From CANKBT01 sp038236005 (GTDB lineage Bacteria > Actinomycetota > Actinomycetes > Mycobacteriales > SCTD01), in the NCBI GenBank assembly GCA_038236005.1, contig JBBSTI010000031.1:1-27603 (forward strand): a stretch of DNA of 27,603 nucleotides. Direction: 5' to 3'. Below are positions 15,775-23,687 of this stretch, in pieces. How positions within the stretch are numbered: the first letter of the stretch is position 1; the number at the start of each line of letters is the position of its first letter. The position numbers and the translations under genes were made by a program. A model generated the notes under the pieces. That model did no database searches, was not told the origin of the DNA, and saw nothing but the letters and a program-made list of their open reading frames with translations.

Positions 15775-16806
15775 CTACAAGGCGACCAGCCGCACCTCGG
15801 TCGCCTTGAGCGTCGCCCAGACCGGTCCGCCGTCGGCGAGCCGCAGCTCGGCGGCCGAGGCGGCCGTGACCTCGGCGGTCACCGGCGGGGTGCTGGCCAC
15901 CCGCACCCGCACCCGGCTGCCCAGGGCGGTCGCCTCGAGGACCTCGCCGATGAGCACGTTGCGAGGACTGCCGACGGGTCGGTCCCGGTGGAGCGCGACC
16001 GACCCCGGCCAAGCCAGCGCCAGCGCAGCCACCCCAGCCGGCAGCACCTCGGCGGCGGACAGCGAACCGCCGCCGGCGACCTGCAGGCCGTCGCCGCCAG
16101 CCGTCCCGCGCCAGGCGTTCTGCCCCAGCAGCTCGGCGACCCAGGGTGAGCGCGGCGAGGCGGTCACCTCGGCGACCGAGCCGTCCTGCAGCACGGCGCC
16201 GTCCTCCAGCACGACCATCCGGTCGGCGAGGGCGACCGCGTCGACCGGGTCGTGGGTGACGACGATCGACGTCGCCCGGCTGGCGGTGAGCACGGTGCGC
16301 AGGGTGCGGCGCACGTCGTCCCGGGTGCTGGCGTCCAGGGCGCCGAGCGGCTCGTCCAGCAGCACCAGCGCCGGGTCGCCGACCAGCGCGCGGGCCAGCG
16401 CGACCCGCTGCGCCTGACCGCCGGACAGCTGTGCCGGTAGGCGGTCTGCCAGGTGCCCGACCCCCAGCCGCTCCAGCCAGTCCTGCGCCTGCCGTCGCGC
16501 GTCGCCACGACGCACCCCGTGCGCCCGCAGCCCGTACGCCGTGTTGTCCAGCGCGGACAGGTGCGGGAACAGCAGCCCCGCCTGCGGCACCCAGCCGATG
16601 CCGCGATCCTCCGGCGGCAGGCCGCTGAGCTCGACGCCGTCCAGCTCGAGCGAGCCGCGGGCCGGCGCCAGCCCGGCCAGGCCGCGCAGCAGGGTGGACT
16701 TGCCGGCGCCGTTGGGACCGACGAGCGCGACGACCTGGCCCGGCGCCCCCGAGATCGCGGCCCGCACCGTGAACGATCCCGCGGTCACGGCCAGGTCGGC
16801 CTTCAC
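15775..16806 (-). CDS. modC: Molybdate ABC transporter ATP-binding protein
   Basis: This 343-residue ATPase energises molybdate (or tungstate) import. Walker A GPNGAGKST is at 30-38, Q-loop Q75, LSGGQ at 127-131, Walker B LLDEP at 149-153 and H-loop H185. The region from about 280 to the end is a Mop/TOBE oxyanion-binding domain (NVLIGEVLEATALGSRVRVRV...LKATEVRLVAL), which marks ModC rather than a general importer ATPase. GTG 16806 overlaps the modB stop as GTGA. Last gene of the operon. Confidence 0.94.
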   Translation of the reverse strand: MKADLAVTAGSFTVRAAISGAPGQVVALVGPNGAGKSTLLRGLAGLAPARGSLELDGVELSGLPPEDRGIGWVPQAGLLFPHLSALDNTAYGLRAHGVRRGDARRQAQDWLERLGVGHLADRLPAQLSGGQAQRVALARALVGDPALVLLDEPLGALDASTRDDVRRTLRTVLTASRATSIVVTHDPVDAVALADRMVVLEDGAVLQDGSVAEVTASPRSPWVAELLGQNAWRGTAGGDGLQVAGGGSLSAAEVLPAGVAALALAWPGSVALHRDRPVGSPRNVLIGEVLEATALGSRVRVRVASTPPVTAEVTAASAAELRLADGGPVWATLKATEVRLVAL

Positions 16807-17603
16807 CGCGACACCCGGGGCAAGCGTGCGCGCAGCGACAGCACGAGCGCGAGGCTGACCGCGAGCAGCACCGCCGACAGGGCGTACGCCGCGGGCGGGT
16901 CGTCGATGAGCAGCTGGTAGACCGCAAGCGGCAGGGTCTGGGTGGTGCCCTGCAGACTGCCTGCGAACGTGATCGTGGCCCCGAACTCGCCGAGCGCACG
17001 AGCCCAGGCGAGCCCGGCCCCAGCGACCACCGACGGCCCGACCATCGGCAGCGTCACCGTCAGGAAGACCCGGACCGGACCGGCCCCGAGGGTCGCCGCG
17101 GTCTGCTCGTGCCGCGGGTCGAGCCCGGCGACCGCGCCTTCCACGGTGAGCACCAGGAACGGCAGCGCGACGAAGGTCTGCGCGAGGATCACCCCGTAGA
17201 TCGTGAAGGCCGGCGTCGTGCCGGTGGCTTCGAGCAGCGGTCCGAAAAGACCGCGTCGACCGAACGCGAGCAGCAGCGCGACCCCGCCGACGACCGGGGG
17301 CAGCACCAGCGGCACGGTCACCAGGGCACGCACGAAGGCGCGGCCCGGCAGCCGGGTGCGCGCGAGCAGCCACGCGAGCGGCACCCCGAGCACGATCGAG
17401 AGCGCGAGGGCGGCGAGCGAGGTGCGCAGCGAGAGCCAGAGCGCCGCGCGTACGGGCTCTCGGGCGAGGAGCGCGGGCAGGTCGGCCCACGGTGTGCGTA
17501 GCAGCAGCGCGGCCAGCGGCAGCACCAGCAGGGTCACCGCGAGCAGGCCGGGAACGGCGAGCGAGACCGGCGTACGGGTGCGGTGCGCCGGTGGGGCCGT
17601 CAT
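16803..17603 (-). CDS. modB: Molybdate ABC transporter permease
   Basis: This 266-residue inner-membrane permease has about six hydrophobic segments. The EAA-type loop that contacts the ATPase is visible as TAATLGAGPVRVFLTVTLPMVGPSVVAGAGLAWARALGEFG, and GEFGATITFAGSLQGTTQTLPLAVY is characteristic of ModB/CysT-type permeases. It overlaps modA by ATGA at its start and modC by GTGA at its end, so subunits are made in a coupled way. Confidence 0.94.
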   Translation of the reverse strand: MTAPPAHRTRTPVSLAVPGLLAVTLLVLPLAALLLRTPWADLPALLAREPVRAALWLSLRTSLAALALSIVLGVPLAWLLARTRLPGRAFVRALVTVPLVLPPVVGGVALLLAFGRRGLFGPLLEATGTTPAFTIYGVILAQTFVALPFLVLTVEGAVAGLDPRHEQTAATLGAGPVRVFLTVTLPMVGPSVVAGAGLAWARALGEFGATITFAGSLQGTTQTLPLAVYQLLIDDPPAAYALSAVLLAVSLALVLSLRARLPRVSR

Positions 17604-18418
17604 GTCGCGTCGGGCCCGAGGAAGCCGTAGCGGGACAGGACGGTCTGCCCGTCGCCCGACAGCACGAAGCTGACGAACGCTGAGGCAGCCTCGGGGTGGC
17701 CGGCGTTGGTGACCGTCGCGATCGGATAGCTGTTGGTGATGCCCGGGAGGTCGACGCCCGCGACGTCTTCGCCCGCCGCTCTCACGTCGGTCACGTAGAC
17801 GATCCCGGCGTCGGCCTCGCCGAGCCGGACCTTCTGCAGCACTGCCTTGACGTCCTGCTCCTGCGAGACCGGTGCGACGGTCACGCCGGCCCTCTTCAGC
17901 GCCGCGGCGGCGGCCTTGCCCACCGGCACCGCGGGAGCGGCGAGCACCACCTTGCGGGACGGGTCGGCGAGGTCGGCGAGCGTCGTGATGCCGAGCGGGT
18001 TGCCCTTCTCGGTGACGATCGCGAGCCGGTTCTTCGCGAAGATCTCGGCTGGGCCAGACAGCTCGGCGGCCACGTCCTGGCCGGTCATGGCGTCGGCGAG
18101 CGCCACCACGTCGGCGGGCGCACCCTGCTGCACCTGCTGCACGAGGGCCTGCGAGCCGGCGAACGAGAAGGTCACTTTTGCACCGGGATGCGCGTTCTCA
18201 TAGTCCTTGCCGAGCTCGGTGAAGGACTCGGTGAGCGAGGCGGCCGCGAAGACGGTCAGCTCGGTCGCCGCAGGGTCGGCAGGCGCGTCCGACGCGGTGG
18301 CCGACGGAGCTGGGCTGCCGCAGGCGGCCGTGAGCAGCACCAGGACGACGGGCAGGGGGCGGGCACGTCGACGCGCGAGGGCCCCCCGGATCGGATGGCC
18401 GTGAGGGCGACGGGTCAC
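17600..18418 (-). CDS. modA: Molybdate-binding lipoprotein
   Basis: This 272-residue extracytoplasmic binding protein delivers molybdate to ModBC. A basic N-terminus and hydrophobic stretch lead to the lipobox LTAAC with lipidated C33. The mature protein starts with a Ser/Ala/Pro linker, then LTVFAAASLTESFTELGKDYENAHPGAKVTFSFAGSQALVQQVQQGAPADVVALAD, the standard ModA pattern in which Ser of AASL and Ser of GSQ contribute to oxyanion binding. GTG 18418 overlaps the stop of the regulator gene by 4 nt. Confidence 0.95.
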   Translation of the reverse strand: MTRRPHGHPIRGALARRRARPLPVVLVLLTAACGSPAPSATASDAPADPAATELTVFAAASLTESFTELGKDYENAHPGAKVTFSFAGSQALVQQVQQGAPADVVALADAMTGQDVAAELSGPAEIFAKNRLAIVTEKGNPLGITTLADLADPSRKVVLAAPAVPVGKAAAAALKRAGVTVAPVSQEQDVKAVLQKVRLGEADAGIVYVTDVRAAGEDVAGVDLPGITNSYPIATVTNAGHPEAASAFVSFVLSGDGQTVLSRYGFLGPDAT

Positions 18419-18801
18419 GACGTCTCGATCACGACGTTGGTGGACTTGACGGTGGCGGTGGCCGGCGCACCGGGGGCCAGCCCCAGCTCGTCGACCGCCT
18501 CGGTGCTGATCAGCGACACCAGCCGGTGCGGTCCGGACTGCACCTCGACCTGGCTGACCACGTCGCCGCGCAGCACCCGGGTGACGATCCCCCCGAACCG
18601 GTTGCGGGCCGAGCTGGGGTGCGGGGAGTCGGGCTCACCGGCCAGCCGTACGGCGAAGGCGGCCAGCTCCACCCCGTCGACCGCGCGACGCCCCTCCTCG
18701 TCCTCGGTGGTCGCGAACCGCCCCGCGTCGGCCCACCGCCGGACGGTGTCCGGGCTGACAGCCAGCAGTTGTGCGGCCGCTGAGAGTCGATAGAGGTGCA
18801 T
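18415..18801 (-). CDS. HTH (BldC/MerR-like) - Mop domain molybdate-responsive regulator
   Basis: This is a 128-residue protein. Residues 1-55 form a small MerR/BldC-type DNA-binding domain (YRLSAAAQLLAVSPDTVRRWADAGRF). Residues 62-126 form a single Mop/TOBE domain (SARNRFGGIVTRVLRGDVVSQVEVQSG...LVSLISTEAVDELGLAPGAPATATVKSTNVVIE). Such proteins head mod operons in actinobacteria and are thought to sense cytoplasmic molybdate. ATG 18801 is chosen because TATGTT lies 6 nt upstream; an in-frame TTG at 18819 would lie beyond that box. First gene of the mod operon and probably autoregulatory, since an inverted repeat covers its promoter. Confidence 0.88.
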   Translation of the reverse strand: MHLYRLSAAAQLLAVSPDTVRRWADAGRFATTEDEEGRRAVDGVELAAFAVRLAGEPDSPHPSSARNRFGGIVTRVLRGDVVSQVEVQSGPHRLVSLISTEAVDELGLAPGAPATATVKSTNVVIETS

Positions 18802-18806
18802 CTGCG

Positions 18807-18857
18807 CAACATAGTCCAAGAAACAACCGCAGATGCGTACAGACCTAGACTATGGTG
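18807..18857. promoter_or_regulatory. Divergent promoters with imperfect inverted repeat
   Basis: CAACATAGTCCAAG (18807-18820) and CCTAGACTATGGTG (18844-18857) are inverted copies matching at 11 of 14 positions, 37 bp centre to centre. The left arm covers TATGTT (minus strand, 18808-18813), the -10 box of the Mop regulator. The right arm covers TAGACT (plus strand, 18846-18851), the -10 box of the flavin reductase gene. This is a candidate operator for the regulator; part of the symmetry could reflect the two -10 boxes alone. Confidence 0.5.
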
Positions 18858-19471
18858 TGACTCGCCTCGAGCTCGACGCCGATCAGCTCGCCTCGGCCAG
18901 GACCTACTCGCTGCTCAACAGCGTCGTGGTGCCACGACCGATCGCGTGGGTCTCGACCGTGTCGGCGGACGGCGTCGACAACCTCGCACCGCACTCGTTC
19001 TTCACGATCGCGAGCGCTCAGCCCCCGATCGTGCAGTTCACCTCGATCGGCACCAAGGACTCGTTGCGCAACGTGCTCGCCACCCGGGAGTTCGTGGTCG
19101 CCGTCTGCACCGAGGAGCTGCTCCCCAAGGTGAACGCGACCGGCACCGACTACCCCCCGGACGTCAGCGAGTTCGACGCGGTCGGCCTGACCCGGGAGGC
19201 GAGCCGCACCGTGTCTGCCGCGCGGGTGGCGGAGTCGCCGGTCAACCTCGAGTGCGTCTACGCGGGCAGCCGCAGCTTCGGCGACGGAGCTCCGGGCGAC
19301 GCGACCGTCGTCTTCGGCCGGGTCACCTGGTTCGCCTTCGACGAGGCCGTGCTGATCGACGGGCGGCCGGCCGTGCAGAAGCTGAAGCCGGTCGCGCGCT
19401 TGGGCGCCAACGAGTGGAGCACGCTCGGCACGGTGACCAGCCACCGGCGCATCCCGTTCTCCGAGACCTGA
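18857..19471 (+). CDS. Flavin reductase-like (split-barrel FMN-binding) protein
   Basis: From GTG 18857 this is 204 residues. The pattern SVVVPRPIAWVSTVSADGVDNLAPHSFFTIASAQPPIVQFTSIG belongs to the flavin reductase-like domain family, in which it lines the FMN site. The later VVFGRVTWFAFDEAVLIDGRPAVQKLKPVARLGANEWSTLG is also typical. Members reduce flavins with NAD(P)H or act as flavin-binding oxidoreductases; the substrate here is not determined. GTG 18857 follows TAGACT by 5 nt. ATG 18833, eight codons earlier, is the alternative but would precede that box. It is divergent from the molybdate operon. Confidence 0.85.
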   Translation: MTRLELDADQLASARTYSLLNSVVVPRPIAWVSTVSADGVDNLAPHSFFTIASAQPPIVQFTSIGTKDSLRNVLATREFVVAVCTEELLPKVNATGTDYPPDVSEFDAVGLTREASRTVSAARVAESPVNLECVYAGSRSFGDGAPGDATVVFGRVTWFAFDEAVLIDGRPAVQKLKPVARLGANEWSTLGTVTSHRRIPFSET

Positions 19472-19515
19472 GGCGTCGCCGTGCTGGACCGCTGCTGATC
19501 CCGCACACTGGACCC

Positions 19516-20070
19516 ATGACCACCGAGACCCGCGCCGCCCCGGCCCCGCAGCGCAAGCGTGGTCGCGAGACCGTCGGAGACATGGTCCGTTCGCTCGGGC
19601 TGGTCATGCTGATCGTCGTGCCGGTGTGGTTCCTGGCGCAGCCCCCGGACAGCGACAGGGCCACGGTTCGTCCGCAGGACACCGTCGGCCCGATCGCCGA
19701 CCTGCAGCGCCAGGCGCCGGGCATCCCGGTGCCGGGGGCGCTCCCGGCCGGCTGGATCGCCAACGCTGTCGCGGTGGACCCGGACGGGCTGCGGATCGGC
19801 TGGAACACCCCGACCGAGCACTACCTGGAATATGCCGCCTCGCTCGGCGACCCGGGCTTCCTGCCGACCATCACCGGTAACGGCAAGCAGGTCGGGACCA
19901 TCGACGTGAGCGGAGTCACCTGGGAGCAATACCAGAACGACGAGGACGCCACGACCCTGGTCCGCAAGGTCGGTGGGCGCACGATCGTCGTCGGGGGTGT
20001 GCGGGAGAACACCACGCTCGCCGAGATCGAGACCGTCGCCGAGACCGTCTCGGAGAACCCTTCCCCCTGA
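19516..20070 (+). CDS. DUF4245 membrane-anchored protein
   Basis: This 184-residue protein has a basic N-terminus, one transmembrane segment (about 27-43, LGLVMLIVVPVWFLAQ) and an extracytoplasmic domain of about 140 residues with the DUF4245-like pattern WIANAVAVDPDGLRIGWNTPTEHYLEYAAS. No biochemical function is known for the family. It commonly lies next to glpX and the xse genes in actinobacteria. No ribosome-binding site is evident; CACACT lies 6 nt before ATG 19516, a weak -10-like match. Its stop codon is part of a hairpin shared with xseB. Confidence 0.87.
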   Translation: MTTETRAAPAPQRKRGRETVGDMVRSLGLVMLIVVPVWFLAQPPDSDRATVRPQDTVGPIADLQRQAPGIPVPGALPAGWIANAVAVDPDGLRIGWNTPTEHYLEYAASLGDPGFLPTITGNGKQVGTIDVSGVTWEQYQNDEDATTLVRKVGGRTIVVGGVRENTTLAEIETVAETVSENPSP

Positions 20071-20082
20071 GCGGGGCTCAGG
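20066..20082. terminator. Bidirectional hairpin built from two opposing stop codons
   Basis: CCTGAGC-GGG-GCTCAGG is a perfect 7-bp stem with a 3-nt loop. It contains the TGA of the DUF4245 gene (20068-20070) and, on the other strand, the TGA of xseB (20078-20080). The symmetry lets one element serve both converging transcripts. There is no T-tract. Confidence 0.55.
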
Positions 20083-20293
20083 CCTCCGGCGAGAGGGCTG
20101 CGTCCAGGCGCGCCTGCGCCCCGTCGAGCAGGCGCTGGCAGGTCTGTGCGAGCGCCTCGCCGCGTTCCCAGAGGGTGAGCGACTCCTCCAGGCTCGTCCC
20201 GCCCGCTTCGAGCGCACGGACCACCTCGACCAGCTCGTCGCGGGCCTGCTCATAGGTGAGCTCGGGCCCGGGCGACGACGTCGGCTCGCTCAT
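20078..20293 (-). CDS. xseB: Exodeoxyribonuclease VII small subunit
   Basis: This 71-residue helical protein coats the XseA subunits in exonuclease VII. The core LTYEQARDELVEVVRALEAGGTSLEESLTLWERGEALAQTCQRLLDGAQARL matches XseB throughout. Its ATG overlaps the xseA stop by 4 nt, giving coupled synthesis with the large subunit. Confidence 0.95.
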   Translation of the reverse strand: MSEPTSSPGPELTYEQARDELVEVVRALEAGGTSLEESLTLWERGEALAQTCQRLLDGAQARLDAALSPEA

Positions 20294-21492
20294 CGGGCTG
20301 TCGCCGCCAGCTCGCCGACCGCGACCCGGACGCGCAGCGTGCTGCCGGCCGGCACCGCAGCGGCGTCCCGGACGACCGCTCCTGCGCCGTCCTGCACGAC
20401 GGCATAGCCGCGGTCCAGCGTTGCCTGCGGGCTCAGCGCCCGGAGCCGAGCCCTGGTCTGCTCGAGCTCACGGGCCGCGCTGTCGTGCCGGGCGACCGCG
20501 CAGCGCCGGGACCGCTCCCGGAGCGCGAGCACCGCGTCGCGTCGCGCGTCGACCAGGACGTGCGGGTCGGCGAGCACCGGTCGGCTGCGAGCGGCGACGA
20601 GCCCGGCCCGCTCCCGGTGCAGCTGGCCGACCAGCACCCGTCGGGCGCGGTCACGCAGGTGGAGCACCCGGGTCACCTCCTCGGCGTGGTCCGGCACGAC
20701 GCGCTTGCCAGCATCGGTCGGGGTCGAGCAGCGTACGTCGGCGACCAGGTCCACGATCGGATGGTCGGGCTCGTGACCGATCGCGGACACCACGGGCGTA
20801 CGACAGGTCGACACCGCCCGGCACAGCGCCTCGTCCGACCAGGGCAGCAGGTCCTCGACGCTGCCCCCGCCACGCGCGAGGACGATCACCTGCACGTCAC
20901 GGGCGGCGTCGAGCTGCTGCAGCGCCGCAACCACCTGCGGCACGCACAGGTGACCTTGGACGGCGACCGGGCGCACGTCGAACTGCACGGCTGGCCAGCG
21001 TCGCCGGGCGTTCTCGAGCACGTCTCGTTCCGCGGCCGACGCCCGTCCGGTGATCAGCCCGACCACGCCCGGCAGGAAGGGCAGAGCTCGCTTGCGATCG
21101 TCGTCGAAGAGCCCTTCGGACCCCATCAGCACCTTGAGCCGCTCCACCCGGGCGAGCAGCTCGCCGACCCCGACCGGTCGGATCTCGGTCGCCACCAGGC
21201 TGAGCGAGCCGCGGGCCAGCCACAGCTCCGGCTTCGCGTGCACGACGACCCGGGCCCCCTCGGTCAGGGGCGGGGCCACGGCGTCGATCACGTTGCGCCG
21301 GCAGGTGATCGAGAAGCTCACGTCGGCGACCGGGTCGCGCAGGGTGAGAAAGCAGGTCCCGGCCCGGACGCTGAGCTGGGTGACCTGGCCCTCGACCCAG
21401 ACCCGGCCGAGGCGCGCCACCCAGTCCGAGACGAGCCTGGCCACCTGACGGACAGGCAGCGGCTGCTCGGCGCTGCTGGGGGCGGGAGGCAC
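20290..21492 (-). CDS. xseA: Exodeoxyribonuclease VII large subunit
   Basis: This 400-residue catalytic subunit degrades single-stranded DNA from both ends. The N-terminal OB-fold (about 10-105) includes VWVEGQVTQLSVRAGTCFLTLRD. The catalytic domain has GLITGRASAAERDVL, LARGGGSVEDLLPW (RGGGS at 207-211) and SAIGHEPDHPIVDLVAD (GHEPD at 239-243). A helical region follows and the C-terminus has the usual ATLDRGYAVV. GTG 21492 is supported by TAGGTT 6 nt upstream without a ribosome-binding site. Confidence 0.96.
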   Translation of the reverse strand: MPPAPSSAEQPLPVRQVARLVSDWVARLGRVWVEGQVTQLSVRAGTCFLTLRDPVADVSFSITCRRNVIDAVAPPLTEGARVVVHAKPELWLARGSLSLVATEIRPVGVGELLARVERLKVLMGSEGLFDDDRKRALPFLPGVVGLITGRASAAERDVLENARRRWPAVQFDVRPVAVQGHLCVPQVVAALQQLDAARDVQVIVLARGGGSVEDLLPWSDEALCRAVSTCRTPVVSAIGHEPDHPIVDLVADVRCSTPTDAGKRVVPDHAEEVTRVLHLRDRARRVLVGQLHRERAGLVAARSRPVLADPHVLVDARRDAVLALRERSRRCAVARHDSAARELEQTRARLRALSPQATLDRGYAVVQDGAGAVVRDAAAVPAGSTLRVRVAVGELAATAR

Positions 21493-21498
21493 CCGTCC

Positions 21499-21504
21499 AA
21501 CCTA
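21499..21504 (-). promoter_or_regulatory. -10 box for a leaderless xseA-xseB transcript
   Basis: TAGGTT on the minus strand, 6 nt, then GTG 21492; the same arrangement precedes xth and the ABC ATPase gene. Confidence 0.6.
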
Positions 21505-21570
21505 GCCAGCCAGACCCGACCGTCTCTTGCGGGCGCGCCGTCGCTGCTGGGCAGGAGCGTGGCGATCAAG

Positions 21571-21589
21571 CCCGGCCCGTGCGGCCGGG
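21571..21589 (-). terminator. Hairpin after the helical lipid-droplet-type gene
   Basis: CCCGGCC-CGTGC-GGCCGGG, a 7-bp perfect stem, starts 5 nt past the stop codon at 21595 on the minus strand. It would end that transcript before the xseA promoter. There is no strong T-tract. Confidence 0.5.
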
Positions 21590-21594
21590 ACGGT

Positions 21595-22503
21595 TCAGGT
21601 CTGCGGCCGGGTCGGCGCACCGACCGGGGCCGCGGAGGGGTCGGCGGCCAGCTTGGCGATCCGGTTGTCCAGCATGGTGACCACCGGCAGCCGGTCGGCG
21701 TGGTCCTTCTCGTACGCACGGACCTGGCCGAGCTGAGTCAGCGACAGGCTGCGGAGCCGACCGCGCAGGGACCCGAGCGTCATGTGGTCGTAGTCGGGCA
21801 GCGGCAGCTCGTCCTTGTCGAGGACACCGTCGACCAGCAGGGCGACCGTTGCTTCCACCACCGTCTCGACCTGGGGGGTCGCCGCGGTGTCGACCCGCGT
21901 GGCGTCCGGCTCGGTGGCCTTCGGAGTGGCGTGACCCTTCGGCCGCTCGTCCTTCGGCCGCTCGTCCTTCGGCAGGCTGTCGGCGGCTGGAGCAGCGGCC
22001 CGGTCGGGGGTCGGAGCAGCGGCCCGGTCGGCGGACGAGTCGTCGGTCGGGGCCACCTTGGCGGCTGCCCGCCCCACGACCCGCTCGGCCCGCTCGGCCC
22101 GTGCGCCGAGCGAGCGGGTCGCACCGCCGGCGACGGAGCGCAGCGTGTCGGCGGCCTCGTCGACCCTGCCCTCGACCGTGGTCCGGACCTGCTCGACGCG
22201 GTCGTCGGCCGACTCCCTGGCCTGCTTGGCCCGTGCGGCGAACCGGTCGGCAGCGTCCTCGACCCGGTCCTCGGTCTGGTCCCAGCCCTGTTCCGCCTGA
22301 CCCCGCAGACGCCGCACGAGCGCCTCACCTCGCTCGGCCAGCTCGTCGTAGTCGCGCTGCACCACCTCCACGGTGGTGAGGGCGTGGGAGATCGCGCGCA
22401 GCGGCAGCTGGACCACCTTGGCGGGCACCCGGGCGGCCCGGTCGGCCAGGGTCGGGACGATGCCGAGGATGGCAGCGACGGGCGTGGGCAGAGAGCTAGG
22501 CAA
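21595..22503 (-). CDS. Lipid-droplet-associated-type helical protein (Rv1109c-like position)
   Basis: This is a 302-residue protein. Residues 1-150 are predicted almost wholly helical and amphipathic, with charged heptad-like stretches such as DRVEDAADRFAARAKQARESADDRVEQVRTTVEGRV. A low-complexity linker (about 160-215) carries short repeats (DRAAAP and KDERP, each twice). A compact C-terminal segment (about 235-285, DYDHMTLGSLRGRLRSLSLTQLGQVRAYEKDHADRLPVVTMLDNRIAKLA) resembles a conserved module of actinobacterial proteins annotated as lipid-droplet-associated. Its place between xseA and a divergent ispH matches that family in mycobacteria. TTG 22503 has GGAGGA at 22508-22513; an in-frame GTG at 22560 is the alternative. 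Function inferred from neighbourhood and architecture only. Confidence 0.75.
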   Translation of the reverse strand: MPSSLPTPVAAILGIVPTLADRAARVPAKVVQLPLRAISHALTTVEVVQRDYDELAERGEALVRRLRGQAEQGWDQTEDRVEDAADRFAARAKQARESADDRVEQVRTTVEGRVDEAADTLRSVAGGATRSLGARAERAERVVGRAAAKVAPTDDSSADRAAAPTPDRAAAPAADSLPKDERPKDERPKGHATPKATEPDATRVDTAATPQVETVVEATVALLVDGVLDKDELPLPDYDHMTLGSLRGRLRSLSLTQLGQVRAYEKDHADRLPVVTMLDNRIAKLAADPSAAPVGAPTRPQT

Positions 22504-22658
22504 GGGTTCCTCCAAGAACAGGCGTGCTGCTCGTTGTGCCCGCGCCTCCGGCTGACACACCCGGCACGGGCGAGGTCACACCCGAACCAGGCCGGGCGGA
22601 TGCCGGCTGCCGGCCGTTCCCGCTGCCCGGCCCGCCGCCTCGCGATAGCCTGAGGAGC
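22504..22658. other. Divergent intergenic region between the helical protein gene and ispH
   Basis: This 155-bp region holds the ribosome-binding site of the minus-strand gene (22508-22513) and, at the other end, TAGCCT (22646-22651) 7 nt before ATG 22659 of ispH, with GAGGAG between them. I see no further conserved element. Confidence 0.5.
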
Positions 22659-23624
22659 ATGGACCAGACCCAGAAACGTGTCCTGGTGGCCAAGCCGCGC
22701 GGCTACTGCGCGGGTGTCGACCGGGCGGTGCTCACCGTCGAACGGGCGCTCGACCTGTATGGCGCACCGGTCTATGTGCGCAAGCAGATCGTCCACAACC
22801 TGCACGTCGTGCGCACGCTCGAGGCGGCCGGCGCGATCTTCGTCGAGGAGAACGACGAGGTTCCCGAGGGTGCCACGGTCGTGTTCAGCGCCCACGGCGT
22901 CGCGCCGACGGTGCACGCCAGCGCGAAGGCCCGCAGCCTGCGCACCATCGACGCGACCTGCCCGCTGGTCACCAAGGTCCATCTGGAGGCCCGCCGGTTC
23001 GCCGCCGACGACCTGGACATCGTGCTGATCGGGCACGGCGGTCATGAGGAGGTCGACGGGACCACCGGACAGGCGCCGGAGAACATCCATCTCGTCGAGA
23101 ACGTCGAGCAGGCTGCCACCGTCACGGTGCGCGATCCCGACAAGGTCGCCTACCTGTCGCAGACCACGCTGTCGGTGGACGAGACCGAGACCACCGTGAA
23201 GGCGCTCCGCGAGCGGTTCCCAAACCTGCAGGGACCGCCGTCGGCCGACATCTGCTACGCCACGTCCAACCGTCAGATCGCGGTCAAGGAGATCGCCGAG
23301 GACGCCGACCTGGTGCTCGTCGTCGGCTCGGCCAACAGCTCGAACTCCGTGCGGCTGGTAGAGGTCGCCCTGGAGGCCGGCGCCTCGGCGTCCTACCTGG
23401 TCGACGGGGCCGAGCACGCCGAGCCGGCGTGGCTCGACGGGGTCACCACCGTCGGTGTCACCTCCGGAGCCTCGGTGCCGGAGGTGCTGGTCACCGGCGT
23501 GCTGGGCTGGCTCGCCGAGCGGGGTTTCGGCGACGTGGTCGAGGTCGAGTCGGCCCAGGAGCACCTGGTCTTCGCGCTCCCGCCCGAGCTGCGTCGGGCC
23601 GAACGGGCTGCCGGGAAGGCCTGA
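22659..23624 (+). CDS. ispH: 4-hydroxy-3-methylbut-2-enyl diphosphate reductase
   Basis: This 321-residue iron-sulfur enzyme makes IPP and DMAPP in the last step of the non-mevalonate isoprenoid pathway. Cluster cysteines are C17 (RGYCAGVDRAV), C101 (DATCPLVTKVH) and C199 (DICYATSNRQ). Also present are the FSAHGV motif, GHEE-type HGGHEEVDGTTGQ, SQTTLSVDET and GSANSSNS, all expected of IspH. ATG 22659 is preceded by GAGGAG and by a TAGCCT box, so the transcript may be leaderless or very short-leadered. Confidence 0.97.
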   Translation: MDQTQKRVLVAKPRGYCAGVDRAVLTVERALDLYGAPVYVRKQIVHNLHVVRTLEAAGAIFVEENDEVPEGATVVFSAHGVAPTVHASAKARSLRTIDATCPLVTKVHLEARRFAADDLDIVLIGHGGHEEVDGTTGQAPENIHLVENVEQAATVTVRDPDKVAYLSQTTLSVDETETTVKALRERFPNLQGPPSADICYATSNRQIAVKEIAEDADLVLVVGSANSSNSVRLVEVALEAGASASYLVDGAEHAEPAWLDGVTTVGVTSGASVPEVLVTGVLGWLAERGFGDVVEVESAQEHLVFALPPELRRAERAAGKA

Positions 23625-23687
23625 GCCGGAGCGGTTGCCCGGGACGAGCCGAGCGGCGCGGTGATCACGAGCCGGGTCGACATCGGG

